The notes under the pieces are model-generated. The model had not been told where the DNA came from. It saw nothing but the letters and a program-made list of their open reading frames with translations, and did no database searches. A stretch of 64,000 bases of DNA from JACKBK01 sp963707275 (lineage in GTDB: Bacteria; Chloroflexota; Anaerolineae; JAAEKA01): the NCBI GenBank assembly GCA_963707275.1, contig CAVPPH010000009.1, positions 134,929-198,928 on the forward strand, read 5' to 3'. Numbering within the stretch: the stretch's first letter is position 1; every line of letters starts with the position of its first letter. Both the position numbers and the translations under genes were made by a program. Positions 9,631 through 19,231 of this stretch are shown piece after piece.

Positions 9631-9664
9631 CAAAAGAGGGTAGCCCCGGCCGGGGCTACCCTCT
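9631..9664 (-). terminator. Terminator after the duplicated binding-protein gene
   Basis: AGAGGGTAGCCCCGG (9635-9649) and CCGGGGCTACCCTCT (9650-9664) form a 15-bp perfect stem, followed on the minus strand by TTTTGT. It lies 18 bases past the binding-protein stop and before the permease genes, so it likely attenuates permease expression relative to the abundant binding protein. Confidence 0.85.
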
Positions 9665-9681
9665 CTATATGTGGCTTAAGC

Positions 9682-12463
9682 TTACTGCTGCGGCCAGGAG
9701 GCGTCGATCTCGGCCAGGACGGTGTCCAGGTCGGCCGCGCCGGAGAAGTAGTCAGTCATGCCCTTCCAGAAGGAGCCGGAGCCAACTGCGCCGGGCATCA
9801 GGTCGGAGCCGTCGAAGCGGACGCTGGTGGCGTCAGCCACGAGGCCGGCGAGGTCGGCTTCCAGCGGGCTGCCGTACCAGGAAAGATCGATGTCCTTCTG
9901 CATGCCCAGCGCGCCGCCGGCTGCCAGCCAGCCGCGGATGCCCTCGCCGGTCGAGAAGAACTGCATGACGGCGCGCACTTCAGGCCGGTCCTCGGTGGCG
10001 GCCATGACGTCGCCGGCCACCAGGAAGGGGCTGCCGTAGGCTTCATCGACGCCAGGCAGGTAGAAGACGCCATAGTCCACACCGTACTCGCTGCCTTCGG
10101 GGAAGAAGGAGGTGATGAAGTTGCCCTGCTTGTGCATCCAGCAGCCGGGCGGATCTTCGAACATCGGCGTCGGGGAGTCGCCGAAGAAGGTGGTGACGAT
10201 GGCCGGCGTGCCGCCGTAGACCATGTCGCTGTTGTTCCAGATGTCGGCGAAGGTCTCGATGGCGTTCTTGACCTCAGGCGAGGAGAAAGGCAGCGTGCCA
10301 GCGACCCAGGCGTCGTAGTTCTCCAGGGAGGTGGTGCGCAGCATGAACTCCTCGGTCCAGTCGGTGGCGGGCCAGCCGGTGGCAGCGCCAAACTCGATGC
10401 CGACGCACCACGGGGTGTCGCCGTCGGAGACGATCTGGTCTTCGAGGGTCTTCAGCTCTTCCCAGGTGGTGGGAACTTCGTAGCCGGCGGCCTCGAAGGC
10501 GGCTCTTGGGATACCAGACCAGCGATTTACCGTTGAAGCGGTGCCAGACGCCGTATTCGGTGCCATCGATCGTGCCCATGTCGCGCCAGGACTGGAGGTA
10601 GTTCTGTGTCAGCCAGCTGTCAGGCACCTGGTCGGCGGTGGGAATGATCTTGCCCTGCTTGGCGAAGGTTGCCATCAGGCCAGGCTGCGGGAAGTCCACG
10701 ATGTCAGGCGCATCGCCGGCATCCATGCGGACGCCGATGCTGGCCTCGAACTCTTTGGATCCCTCGTACTGGATGTCGATGCCGGTCGCTTCCTCGAACG
10801 CTGCTACCGAGCTCTCGAACTTGACCGCGTCCTCGTCGGTGAACGGGCCGGTCATCGATACCACGGTGCCGCTGTAATCGCCGTTGTAGGCTGCTGCCAA
10901 CTCGGTCAGACCCGCCGATGCGGCGCCTTCAGCGCTCGCGCCGACCGACTCGCCAGCAGGTGCTGCCGCGCCCGTGCCGCTGACGCTGGTAGCATCTTTC
11001 GGCCAGGAGGCGTCGATCTCGGCCAGGACGGTGTCCAGGTCGGCCGCGCCGGAGAAGTAGTCAGTCATGCCCTTCCAGAAGGAGCCGGAGCCAACTGCGC
11101 CGGGCATCAGGTCGGAGCCGTCGAAGCGGACGCTGGTCGCGCCAGCCACGAGACCGGCGAGGTCGGCTTCCAGCGGGCTGCCGTACCAGGCGAGATCGAT
11201 GTCCTTCTGCATGCCCAGCGCACCGCCGGCTGCCAGCCAGCCGCGAACGCCTTCGCCGGTCGAGAAGAACTGCATCGTCGCGCACACTTCAGGCCGGTCC
11301 TCGGTGGCGGCCATGACGTCGCCGGCCACCAGGAAGGGGCTGCCGTAGGCTTCATCGACGCCAGGCAGGTAGAAGACGCCGTAGTCCTCACCGTACTGGA
11401 CGCCTTCGGGGAAGAAGGAGGTGATGAAGTTGCCCTGCTTGTGCATCCAGCAGCCGGGCGGATCTTCGAACATCGGCGTCGGGGAGTCGCCGAAGAAGGT
11501 GGTGACGATGGCCGGCGTGCCGCCGTAGACCATGTCGCTGTTGTTCCAGGTGTCGGCGAAGGTCTCGATGGCGTTCTTGACCTCAGGCGAGGAGAAGGGC
11601 AGCGTGCCGGCGACCCAGGCGTCGTAGTTCTCCAGGGAGGTGGTGCGCAGCATGAACTCCTCGGTCCAGTCGGTGGCGGGCCAGCCGGTGGCAGCGCCAA
11701 ACTCGATGCCGACGCACCACGGGGTGTCGCCGTCGGAGACGATCTGGTCTTCGAGGGCCTTCAGCTCTTCCCAGGTGGTGGGAACTGCGTAGCCAGCGGC
11801 CTCGAAAGCCTTCTTGGGATACCAGACCAACGACTTGGCGTTGAAGCGGTGCCAGACGCCGTATTCGGTGCCATCGACCGTGCCCATGTCGCGCCAGGAC
11901 TGGAGGTAGTTCTGCGCCAGCCAGCTATCAGGCACCTGGTCAGTGGTGGGAATGATCTTGCCCTGCTTGGCGAAGGTTGCCATCAGGCCGGGCTGCGGGA
12001 AGTCCACGATGTCAGGCGCATCGCCGGCATCCATGCGGACGCCGATGCTGGCCTCGAACTCTTTGGATCCCTCGTACTGGATGTCGATGCCGGTCGCTGC
12101 TTCGAACGCTGCCACCGAGCTCTCGAACTTGACCTGGTCCTCGTCGGTGAACGGGCCGGTCATTGACACGACAGTCCCCTGCATATTGCCGTTGTAGGCG
12201 TCTGCGAGACAGGTCAGACCGACCGAGGCGGCGCCTTCAGCGCTCGCGCCGACCGACATCATGTCGCCGCCGGTTTCGGCAGGCGCTGTGGTCGGCTGCT
12301 CGGCCGGGGCCGCGGTGGGCGCTTCGGCAGGCGCTGTGGTCGGCTGCTCGGCCGGAGCTGTTGTGGGAGCAGCGGTTGGTTCGTCCGCACCGCCGCCGCA
12401 GGCAGCCAGCAGCATGCTGGCCAGCAGGGCGAGGGTGAGCAGTACAAAAAAGTGTCTCTTCAT
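9682..12463 (-). CDS. Sugar-binding lipoprotein with two near-identical binding domains in tandem (AglE-like), one frameshift
   Basis: The precursor has a signal peptide with a lipobox (LLASMLLAACGGG), a Pro/Thr/Ala-rich tether with APAEQPTTAPAE repeats, then two copies of a family 1 solute-binding domain of about 420 residues. Copy one spans nucleotides 11001-12257 and copy two 9692-10949, joined by a short Ala/Gly/Ser linker (SVSGTGAAAPAGES). By eye the copies differ at about two dozen residues. Each holds FPQPGLMATFAKQGKIIP and WYGSPLEADLAGL, typical of alpha-glucoside (AglE) binding proteins. Copy two has a one-base insertion near 10507. If that is an error, the mature protein is about 925 residues, double the family norm. 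Permeases lie downstream; the kinase and glycosyltransferase lie upstream. Confidence 0.88.
9692..10949. repeat. Tandem duplication, copy 2
   Basis: This near-identical copy of 11001-12257 lies at an offset of 1308-1309 bases; the extra base is the frameshift near 10507. It encodes the C-terminal binding domain. Confidence 0.93.
11001..12257. repeat. Tandem duplication, copy 1
   Basis: This encodes the N-terminal binding domain of the lipoprotein at 9682-12463. The unit of 1308 bases is an exact number of codons (436), so duplication kept the frame. Confidence 0.93.
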
Positions 12464-12591
12464 TGGTAGGTGTCTCCTCCGTGGAGTTTCAAATTGAACA
12501 CGAACGTTTCATCGACTGTTGTGGGCATTACGCCGAAGTGATCTATGCTGCAAGCCTCCTTTCTAAAGCTGAACACGTCTGTCGTTGAAGC

Positions 12592-13566
12592 TCAGACTGG
12601 TGCTGTCGGGCGCAGCGTCTGCTTTGTTTGGTGATAGAGCGCCTGACGATCGACAGAGCTTGGCAGTGGACCGACCCGCTGCAGCTTCTGCGCTACCACT
12701 GCTTGTGCAACGTGGGCGCAGAAGACGGGATCGTGCCCATCCAGCAAGCTGACAACATACCCTGCCCAGAAGGCATCGCCGGCGCCGGTAGCGTCGACAA
12801 CCTGCACGGGCAGCGCAGGGATGTGAGTTAAGTAACCCTCTTGCGAGACGATCACGCCGTTCTTTCCCATGGTGAGGATCACCAGCCGCGGGCCCCAGGC
12901 ATGGAAACGTTCGATGTAAGCTTCTGGCTGCAAGCCCTCGCCGAACAGCCGGCTGGCGTCGTCCAGTGACGGTTTGGTGACCGTCGCCAGGGCGTACAAC
13001 TCCTGCAGTGCCGCCATGGCCTCACGCTGATCCGGCCACACCCGCGGGCTGTAGTTCGGGTCCAGCGAGATCAGCTTGCCGTGCTGCCGGGCCAGCTCAA
13101 AGGCGTGCATAACGGCGTCGCGGCACGGCTGGCGGCTGAGTGCAAAGGTCGATGCGTGTACCATGCGGCTGCGCAGGATCGCTTCCTCGGACACCTCGTC
13201 GGGCATCAGCTCGGCGTCGCCGGCGCGAAACGCCTCGAAGTCGGGCGTGCCGGTGGTGCGCGATACGAACACAACGGATGTGTGCACCCGGTGATCCATC
13301 ACCAGATAGTCGGTGATGACGCCGACGCGCTTGAGTTCAGCCTTGCAAAACTTGCCGAACGCGCCGATGCCGGTCTTGGCGATGATGGCCGAGGCGCCGC
13401 CCAGCCGCGCCACGTTGCCGGCGATGTTGCCCGGCGAGCCGCCCTGATAGCGGCGAAAGGTCTCGGCCTCGCCCAGCGACGGCACGTCTTCCTCGGAGAT
13501 GAAGTCGATCAGGACTTCGCCGATGGCCAGCAGGTCGATGTCGCCTGACGGGATACGCAGATCCAT
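12592..13566 (-). CDS. PfkB-family sugar kinase (probable fructokinase)
   Basis: This intact gene of 324 residues encodes a ribokinase-fold sugar kinase. The N-terminal YQGGSPGNIAGNVARLGG is the sugar-binding PfkB signature 1, and VVDATGAGDAFWAGYV near residue 255 is signature 2 with the catalytic Asp and anion hole. In this neighbourhood fructose from sucrose is the likely substrate, giving fructose 6-phosphate. The ATG at 13566 follows the stop of the glycosyltransferase gene by one base, so the two are translated together. Substrate is inferred from context. Confidence 0.9.
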   Translation of the reverse strand: MDLRIPSGDIDLLAIGEVLIDFISEEDVPSLGEAETFRRYQGGSPGNIAGNVARLGGASAIIAKTGIGAFGKFCKAELKRVGVITDYLVMDHRVHTSVVFVSRTTGTPDFEAFRAGDAELMPDEVSEEAILRSRMVHASTFALSRQPCRDAVMHAFELARQHGKLISLDPNYSPRVWPDQREAMAALQELYALATVTKPSLDDASRLFGEGLQPEAYIERFHAWGPRLVILTMGKNGVIVSQEGYLTHIPALPVQVVDATGAGDAFWAGYVVSLLDGHDPVFCAHVAQAVVAQKLQRVGPLPSSVDRQALYHQTKQTLRPTAPV

Positions 13567-13567
13567 G

Positions 13568-15089
13568 TTACATCTGACCCGTGTAAATGGCAGCCAGGTC
13601 GGCAGTCGTGAAGTCGTTCGCCGGGTCGGGCTGCATGAAATAAGGCGGGATCGGCAGCCGCTGATCGGTCCGGTCTGCTGGCCGGCTTGCGATGATCTCT
13701 TCCAGCGCCGTCGCGTAGCCGGCCGCAGTCCGGTCCCAGGTGTAGCGGTCCAGCACGCGGCCGCGTCCTGCCTCGGAATAACGCTGCCAGGCCCTAGGGC
13801 TTTCGACGACCTGCATCACGCCCCTGGCAACGTCGTCCGGGTCAGCGGGATCGATCAGCACGCCAAAAGCCACGCCGTTCTCGAACAGGCTCTCGCTGGG
13901 GCCGCCGTTTCTGGTGACCACGGCCGGCAGCCCGGCAGCCATTGCCTCCAGCGGCGCCAGGCCAAAAGGCTCGTGGAAGGCCGGCAGGCAAAACAGGCTG
14001 TGGCGTCCGGTCAGGTAGCGGTAGGCTGCCGCCAGCTCCGCCTGGCCTTCCAGCGGAAAGGCAGACACCTTGCCCCATAGACCAGCCTCGTCGCACAGGG
14101 CGGCCATCTGGTCCAGCAACTCGCGCGCCTCGCCGGTGAAGCGGTCGCGTTTCGAGAAGCGCGTTGTCCGCGCCGCGCACGACGATGCCGACGTTGGCCC
14201 GCGCCTGCAACTCAGGATGCTCCGCAAAGGCCCGCAGCAGGGCGATGTGGTTTTTCTTGTGATCAACCCGGCTGGAGAGCAGGATGATCGGCAGATCGCG
14301 CCGCCCTGCGTCGATATCACGCGCGATGACCGTCTCCAGAAATGCGGCGGTTGCTTCCTCGCGGTCGTTGCGGCTGGTAGCGTCGAACACGGAAAGGTTG
14401 ACGCCGGGCGGGATCACGGCAAACTTGCTATCGTCGTCTGGATCGACGGCCGCGCGATAGGCCGGGTGGCCGTACTGCTCGAAGCGCTCCTCGCGCGTAC
14501 TGGTGATGACCTTGCCGGCCCGGTTCATGGCCAGCCGCTCGCCCGCCAGTCGCTGCGCAAAATGGAAGCGCTGGTTTAGCGGCGCCAACGCCTCGTCGCT
14601 CAGATCCTCCGAAGCCTCGCCCAGCAGCTTGTCCAGCTTCTGTGCGCCCAGCGAATGGCCGGTGAACGTGAACGGGATGCCAGTACGCGCTTCCAGCAGT
14701 GCGCCCACCAGCCCGCCGTCGCCGTAGTGGGTCGTCATGCCATCTGGTAACCGGCCCTCGTTGTAGTAAAACGCCTCGATGTTGGGCACCCATTCCCGCA
14801 CAAGATACGGCCACAACTCTTCTTTGGCCAGGAACGCGTCGCCGCCGCAGGCGATGCGAACGATCCGTACGTTGGGGTGTCCCGCGTAGCTGTCGATCAT
14901 GGCGGCGAACTGCGGCCAGGCGGGATCGATGATGCGCCGGGTAACGATGTCGATTTGGTGGCCCTGGGCCGCCATGGCCAGCGCGGTTTCTTTGACATAA
15001 ACCAACTGGCCGCCGAAGTCTGGATGCTGTGTCCAGTGACTATCGGCGGGATCAAAGTTGCCCTGTGGGTTGAGAAATGCGATGTGCAT
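13568..15089 (-). CDS. Sucrose-phosphate-synthase-type glycosyltransferase (GT4), one frameshift
   Basis: The N-terminus (FLNPQGNFDPADSHW, then HPDFGGQLVYVKETALAMA) is the hallmark of the sucrose-phosphate/sucrose synthase branch of GT4. GHSLGAQKLDKLL and VIPPGVNLSVFD follow, and the C-terminal nucleotide-binding lobe has PAFHEPFGLAPLEAMAAGLP with the E-x7-E motif. The frame breaks near 14150 and resumes without loss. The family joins a nucleotide-glucose donor to fructose 6-phosphate or fructose. No sucrose-phosphate phosphatase gene is visible here, so whether the product is sucrose 6-phosphate or sucrose stays open. It sits between the LacI regulator and the sugar kinase. Confidence 0.86.
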
Positions 15090-15105
15090 GGGTGTGTCGT
15101 GCTGG

Positions 15106-16138
15106 CTAAAGTTGTGCTAAATGGATCGGCCGGGCGGTGGTGTTGCGTTCCAACACATGCACCGGCAATTGCTGCCGCACCGGTTCTGGTGTCACAGACG
15201 GTTCGGAGCCGTCAATGCTCTGAAGCAGCAGATCGACGCTACGCAGGCCAGAGTCGAAGAGCGGCTGGTGGACCGTGGTCAGGTTGAGAAATTCGGCCAT
15301 TTCCACGTCGTCATAGCCGATCACCGACAACTGCTGGGGAACCTGGATGCCGCGCTCCTTGGCGGCTTGCAGCACCCCGAACGCCTGGGTGTCGCTGGCG
15401 GCAAAGATCGCGGTGGGTGGCTCTTCCAGATCCAGCAGCCGGTGGGCCAGGAGGCGGGCCGACTCGCGCCCGTGCTCGCCCGCCTGATAGAACTCAGGAT
15501 TGAACACGATGCCGTGATCCTTCAACGCGCGACACATACCTTCATAGCGATTGCGGCTGGAGCGGAAGTTGAAAGCTGTGTGGATTGGGTCGCCGATGAA
15601 CCCGATGTCAGTGTGCCCAAGCTTGATCAAGTGTTCGGTCGCCTGGTACCCGCCGCTGATGTCGTCAACGATGATGCAGGGGAGCGTCGGGTGCGAGGTG
15701 TCTACCAGTACGACCGGCACGCCGGCGGTGGCCCAGCGATCCACGTCCTCATCCGCCGGCGTCAGCGAGATCACGATCAGACCGTCGACGCGGTTAGCCG
15801 AGGCTGTGCTACGGAAGCACTCATCGCGGCGGGAGGGGGTCTCTACGTTGTAGACCATCAGATCATATTCGCTGTCGGCAATCACAGATTCGATGCCGCG
15901 CAGCCGCTCAACTACAGAAGGACGGGTGAAGTAGACTGCCAGGACGCCAATGGACAGAGTTTTGCGGAGGGAAAGACGTTGCGCGATGGGACTCGGATGA
16001 AAGTTCAGTCTTTCGATGACCTGCAAGAACTCGTTGTCGGGTCTCGCTGCTGACACGCGGGTTGTTGTTGACGACACGGGAAACCGTGCCAACACCCACG
16101 CCAGCCTCCTTGGCCACATCGTAAATCGTAACCGGCAC
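15106..16138 (-). CDS. LacI-family transcriptional regulator, one frameshift
   Basis: This is a one-domain-plus-sensor repressor. From GTG at 16138 the helix-turn-helix reads TIYDVAKEAGVGVGTVSRVV, then NNNPRVSSETRQRVL. The frame breaks near 16030 (one extra G) and resumes at VIERLNFHPSPIAQRL. The periplasmic-binding-protein-like sensor follows (VDGLIVISL, HLIKLGHTDIGFIGD, AIFAASDTQAFGVLQAAKE, LSVIGYDDVEMAEF). It is the first gene of the sugar cluster and reads in the same direction, so it probably controls the whole set. A palindromic site overlaps its own transcription start. Confidence 0.9.
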
Positions 16139-16178
16139 TGGGGCGTTCTCCGTCGAACTTGTGAGACAATGGCGTCTG

Positions 16179-16192
16179 TGGAACCGGTTCCA
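16179..16192. promoter_or_regulatory. Candidate LacI-family operator
   Basis: TGGAACCGGTTCCA is a perfect 14-bp palindrome with the central CG step typical of LacI-family operators. It lies directly downstream of the -10 box on the minus strand, over the expected transcription start and about 40 bases before the regulator's start codon. Confidence 0.75.
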
Positions 16193-16221
16193 ATTCTAAC
16201 ACAGGTAGGAGTCGTTGTCAA
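16193..16221 (-). promoter_or_regulatory. Sigma-70-type promoter of the sugar cluster
   Basis: On the minus strand TTGACA (complement of 16216-16221) is followed after 17 bases by TAGAAT (complement of 16193-16198). This is an almost ideal promoter aimed at the LacI gene, with the operator just downstream. Confidence 0.75.
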
Positions 16222-16453
16222 GCCAAAATCGCGCGATCCAGTGTATTTCCAATGGATGTATGCACAGCCGGATGATAGGCCCCAGTGGATCGAACACGTG
16301 CACCTGCTGCGCACATGCGGGTGTCCACTGTCTGAGACTACAAAGGCCTCTCATTACCCGGCTCAACAGGGCAGGGCCTGGGAAGCGATGGTCTCAGCGG
16401 CTGAGGCCGATTTGTGCGTTCAGCCAGGAATTTCGAATTCCTGGGAGCGGCGG
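16222..16453. other. Intergenic stretch with one hairpin
   Basis: No coding signal is seen between the LacI promoter and the rimI stop. The only structure is CCAGGAATT (16424-16432) paired with AATTCCTGG (16436-16444), a 9-bp stem with a 3-base loop just past rimI, possibly its terminator although no T run follows. Confidence 0.5.
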
Positions 16454-17041
16454 TTATCCGTGCCTTGTCCAGAGTTCCCCCAGATCGTAGGTTTGGCTCA
16501 ATCGCAGGCAGGCAGAGTCGAACTGCCGTCGATGCAGCGGGTGCAGCGTCGTCAGGTTCTCGGTAGTCATGATCAAAGCGTCCTCGCCGTCGTCCACATA
16601 GTAACGCTTGCGCCGACCTGCGACGCTGAACCCCAGGCGCTTATACAGCCGTTGCGCGCGGACGTTGCTGGGACGGACCTCCAGCGTGCAGGTCGCGGCC
16701 CCCAGTTTGCGCATACTGTCCAGAACATACAGCAGCAGCAGTTCTCCCAGCCCCTTGCCCTGAAACGCGTGCATCACCGCGATGTTCATCAGGTGGGCTT
16801 CGTCAACGATGATCCAGGTGCCTGCATAGCCCAGCACCTTGCCCGGCGACCCGCGCATCGCGGCTTTCTCCGGCTCGTCGTGCAGCGTCAGGACGATGAA
16901 TTGCGCCAGTGGGTTATCCAACTGGCGCGAAAAGGCGCTGCGCGGCCACGGATCGCCGGGAAACACCGCCTCCTCGATGGCCAGCACCTGTGGCAGGTCC
17001 ACTTCCCGCATCGGGCGGATGGTTAACTGTGGTCGGCTCAC
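16454..17041 (-). CDS. rimI: Ribosomal protein S18 alanine N-acetyltransferase RimI
   Basis: This is a GNAT acetyltransferase of 195 residues. IRPMREVDLPQVLAIEEAVF opens the fold, VMHAFQGKGLGELLLLYVLD is the acetyl-CoA loop (Q-x-x-G-x-G), and EVRPSNVRAQRLYKRLGF is the motif common in RimI. It acetylates the N-terminus of S18. Its start overlaps the stop of tsaB by four bases, giving the familiar tsaE-tsaB-rimI order. Confidence 0.92.
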   Translation of the reverse strand: MSRPQLTIRPMREVDLPQVLAIEEAVFPGDPWPRSAFSRQLDNPLAQFIVLTLHDEPEKAAMRGSPGKVLGYAGTWIIVDEAHLMNIAVMHAFQGKGLGELLLLYVLDSMRKLGAATCTLEVRPSNVRAQRLYKRLGFSVAGRRKRYYVDDGEDALIMTTENLTTLHPLHRRQFDSACLRLSQTYDLGELWTRHG

Positions 17042-17728
17042 GGTTCTTGCAGGTAGATTGGCGCGAGGCTGGCAGCGTCGTCCAGATCGCCGGCGCGCCA
17101 GCGCAACCAGCCCAGCGCGGCAATGGCTGCCGCCCGCCGCCCGCTCACTGCCGGTTCCGGCAGATCAACCCGGCCGGCCAGCAGCGTTTTAAGGATTTCG
17201 TGTAGCTTCAGTGGTATCTCGCCGACCAGCAGGGCCGGCTCCCTCAGCGCGTCAGCCAGCGCCTGAACGTCGCTCAGCCGGTAATCGCTGCGCCAGCCTT
17301 GCCAAGTCCCGAAGGGAACTGGAATGTGACGTGCGTTGTCCGGCGTCGCGCTGTAGCTTGCCCAGTAAACGCGGCCGCGGCCGGCGGGCGCGACTGCAAC
17401 CACCTGTCTGCCTGACGCCACAAAGGGCAGCGCGCTGGCGTCCAGCGTCGGCACGCCCAGCAGCGACGTCCCGTGGGCGACTGCCATTCCCTTGGCGATG
17501 CTCAGCGCAATCCGCAGACCGGTGAACGACCCCGGCCCCAGGCTGACTGCCACCGACTGTATATCGCCGGGCGACAGTCCGTGCCACGCCAGAATCTGGC
17601 TCAGCCGCGGCAGCAGTTCGACGGTCTGGCTGTCGATGGATGTCCAGTTCAGCTCGGCGACCAGAGTTCTGGTCGTCAAGCAGAGCGATGCCGCTCTGGC
17701 GGGTGGCGGTGTCGAGGGCTAGCAGCAT
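17038..17728 (-). CDS. tsaB: tRNA threonylcarbamoyladenosine protein TsaB, one frameshift
   Basis: The ATG at 17728 gives MLLALDTATRQSGIALLDD, the ASKHA ATPase-like start of TsaB. The frame breaks near 17665 (one extra base) and resumes with TLVAELNW. SVAVSLGPGSFTGLRIALS is the diagnostic TsaB motif. The protein binds TsaD and is needed for the t6A modification at position 37 of ANN-decoding tRNAs. It lies between tsaE and rimI. Confidence 0.93.
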
Positions 17729-17733
17729 GCTGT

Positions 17734-18214
17734 TCAAGCTCCTGCGGCGGCTTGCGCCAGCGTTGTCATCAGCGCGCGCGCGTGGTCCGTCGGCGCTGAT
17801 GACCATGCTGCGCTCCAGGTCATCGGTTGCGACCAGTTCGATGCGCAGGGTCTCATCGGGCAACAGACGCTCGATCCGTTCGGCCCACTCGACGACGGCG
17901 ACCCCTGGCCCCTCCATCATCTCATCCAGGCCGATGCTTTCAGCTTCTGCCGCCGCCGCATCGCCCAGCCGGTAGCAGTCGGCGTGGTAGAGCTGGAAGC
18001 CGCGGGCAGTGGCGTACTCGGCGACCAGGATGAAGGTCGGGCTGGTGACGGGATCAGTGATGCCCAGCCCGCGCGCAATGCCGCGCGTCAGGCAGGTCTT
18101 GCCCGCGCCCAGATCGCCGCTCAGCGCGACCACATCGCCAGGCTGCAAAAGACGGCCCAGCGCTTCGCCGATCAATTCGGTCTCTTCTGTGCTGTGTGAT
18201 ACAAGGGTAGTCAT
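17734..18214 (-). CDS. tsaE: tRNA threonylcarbamoyladenosine ATPase TsaE, likely frameshift at the end
   Basis: MTTLVSHSTEETELIGEALG is followed by the Walker A loop LSGDLGAGKTCLTRG, then the conserved SPTFILVAEY and LYHADCYRLGD, with VVEWAERIERLLP as the tail motif. As sequenced, the frame runs through a CGCGCGCGCG tract near 17780 and joins the tsaB start without a stop. Adding or removing one base there gives the normal ending with TGA at 17734. TsaE is the ATPase that resets the TsaBD complex. ATG 18214 is chosen because homology starts there; an upstream start at 18229 is possible. Confidence 0.92.
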
Positions 18215-18290
18215 GGTTGGTGCTGCCACCGATTATACATTTGCGTGCGGTCATCGCCAATCGGCGAGCGTGGATGGCGGCGTTTTGTAT

Positions 18291-18320
18291 TTGCGATTCA
18301 CAATTCGCTGGTGGTATATT
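18291..18320 (+). promoter_or_regulatory. Promoter for a probably leaderless phosphoesterase mRNA
   Basis: TTGCGA (18291-18296), an 18-base spacer, then TATATT (18315-18320) preceded by TGG. The ATG of the next gene is seven bases after the -10 box, so transcription should begin at the start codon itself. The promoter is divergent from tsaE. Confidence 0.65.
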
Positions 18321-18327
18321 GCGTTGT

Positions 18328-19104
18328 ATGCGAATCCTTGTCATTTCCGATGTGCACGCCAACCTCGCAGCGCTGGAAGAGGTGCTGGCCGATGCCTCAG
18401 CGTTTGTCTGGGGCGACCAGCGCGGATTCGATGCGATCTGGTCGTTGGGCGACATTGTCGGCTACGGGCCGTACCCCAACGAGTGTATCCAGCGCCTGGA
18501 AGCGGCTGCGCCCGACCATGTGCGTGTGGCAGGCAACCATGATTGGGCCGCTTTGGGTGAGCTGGATATCGACGACTTCAACCCTGAGGCCCGCAAGATG
18601 GTGCTGTGGACCCAGGAGAATCTGGACTCGCACAGTTTCGAGTATCTGCGCAGCCTGCCGTCGGTCCCGCAGGAACATGCGAAGTTCACTGTGACTCACG
18701 CCAGCCCGCGCCATCCGATCTGGGAATATATCACCAGTACCCGCCTCGCGAGGGAAAACTTCGACTTCTTCGACACCCCGTATTGCCTCGTGGGACATAC
18801 CCATGTCCCGCTGCTCTTTCGCCTCGCCCTGGATGCCAAGACGCGCCGGATGAGCTGCACCGGCCACCTGCCTGTCGCCGACCTCGACATCAGCCTGCTG
18901 GGCGAGCATCGTCTGATTGTCAACCCCGGCAGCGTGGGGCAGCCGCGCGACAACGACGCGCGCGCGGCCTATCTGCTCCTCGACACCGAGCAGGAAGTGA
19001 TGCGCTTCCGCCGCGTGCGCTACGATATCGAGATGACCCAGGCCGCGATGCGCGCGGCAGACCTGCCCGAACGCCTCATCGCCCGTATTGCCTACGGCTG
19101 GTAG
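18328..19104 (+). CDS. Calcineurin-like metallophosphoesterase (YfcE/MJ0936-type)
   Basis: Intact, 258 residues. The metal-binding motifs appear in order: ISDVHANLAALEEVL (D-x-H), SLGDIVGYGPYP (GD-x-x-x-x-G), VAGNHDWAAL (GNHD), VTHASPRHP and VGHTHVPLLF (GH-x-H). NPGSVGQPRDNDARAAY is the C-terminal motif of the small YfcE/MJ0936 group of phosphodiesterases. Substrate cannot be read from the sequence. There is no ribosome-binding site in front of the ATG because the mRNA appears leaderless. Confidence 0.9.
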   Translation: MRILVISDVHANLAALEEVLADASAFVWGDQRGFDAIWSLGDIVGYGPYPNECIQRLEAAAPDHVRVAGNHDWAALGELDIDDFNPEARKMVLWTQENLDSHSFEYLRSLPSVPQEHAKFTVTHASPRHPIWEYITSTRLARENFDFFDTPYCLVGHTHVPLLFRLALDAKTRRMSCTGHLPVADLDISLLGEHRLIVNPGSVGQPRDNDARAAYLLLDTEQEVMRFRRVRYDIEMTQAAMRAADLPERLIARIAYGW

Positions 19105-19231
19105 GGCAGAAATCGGCCCGCCGCGCGCTGAATCTGCCTGAACAATCGAGGGGTTGGTTTCGTGGAATCTGTGGGAGCTGTTGCGTGCTCCCGTCTTTGC
19201 CCACAAGTAATGGTTTCGGAGGAGCATTGAA

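Noticed and set aside
10541..12166. Open frame of 541 codons on the plus strand
   Set aside because: It is the antisense of the duplicated binding-protein gene; its repeats only mirror the duplication and it has no family features.
12495..12520. Second LacI operator before the binding-protein gene (TGAAACGTTCG)
   Set aside because: It is only a partial palindrome and does not resemble the exact site at 16179.
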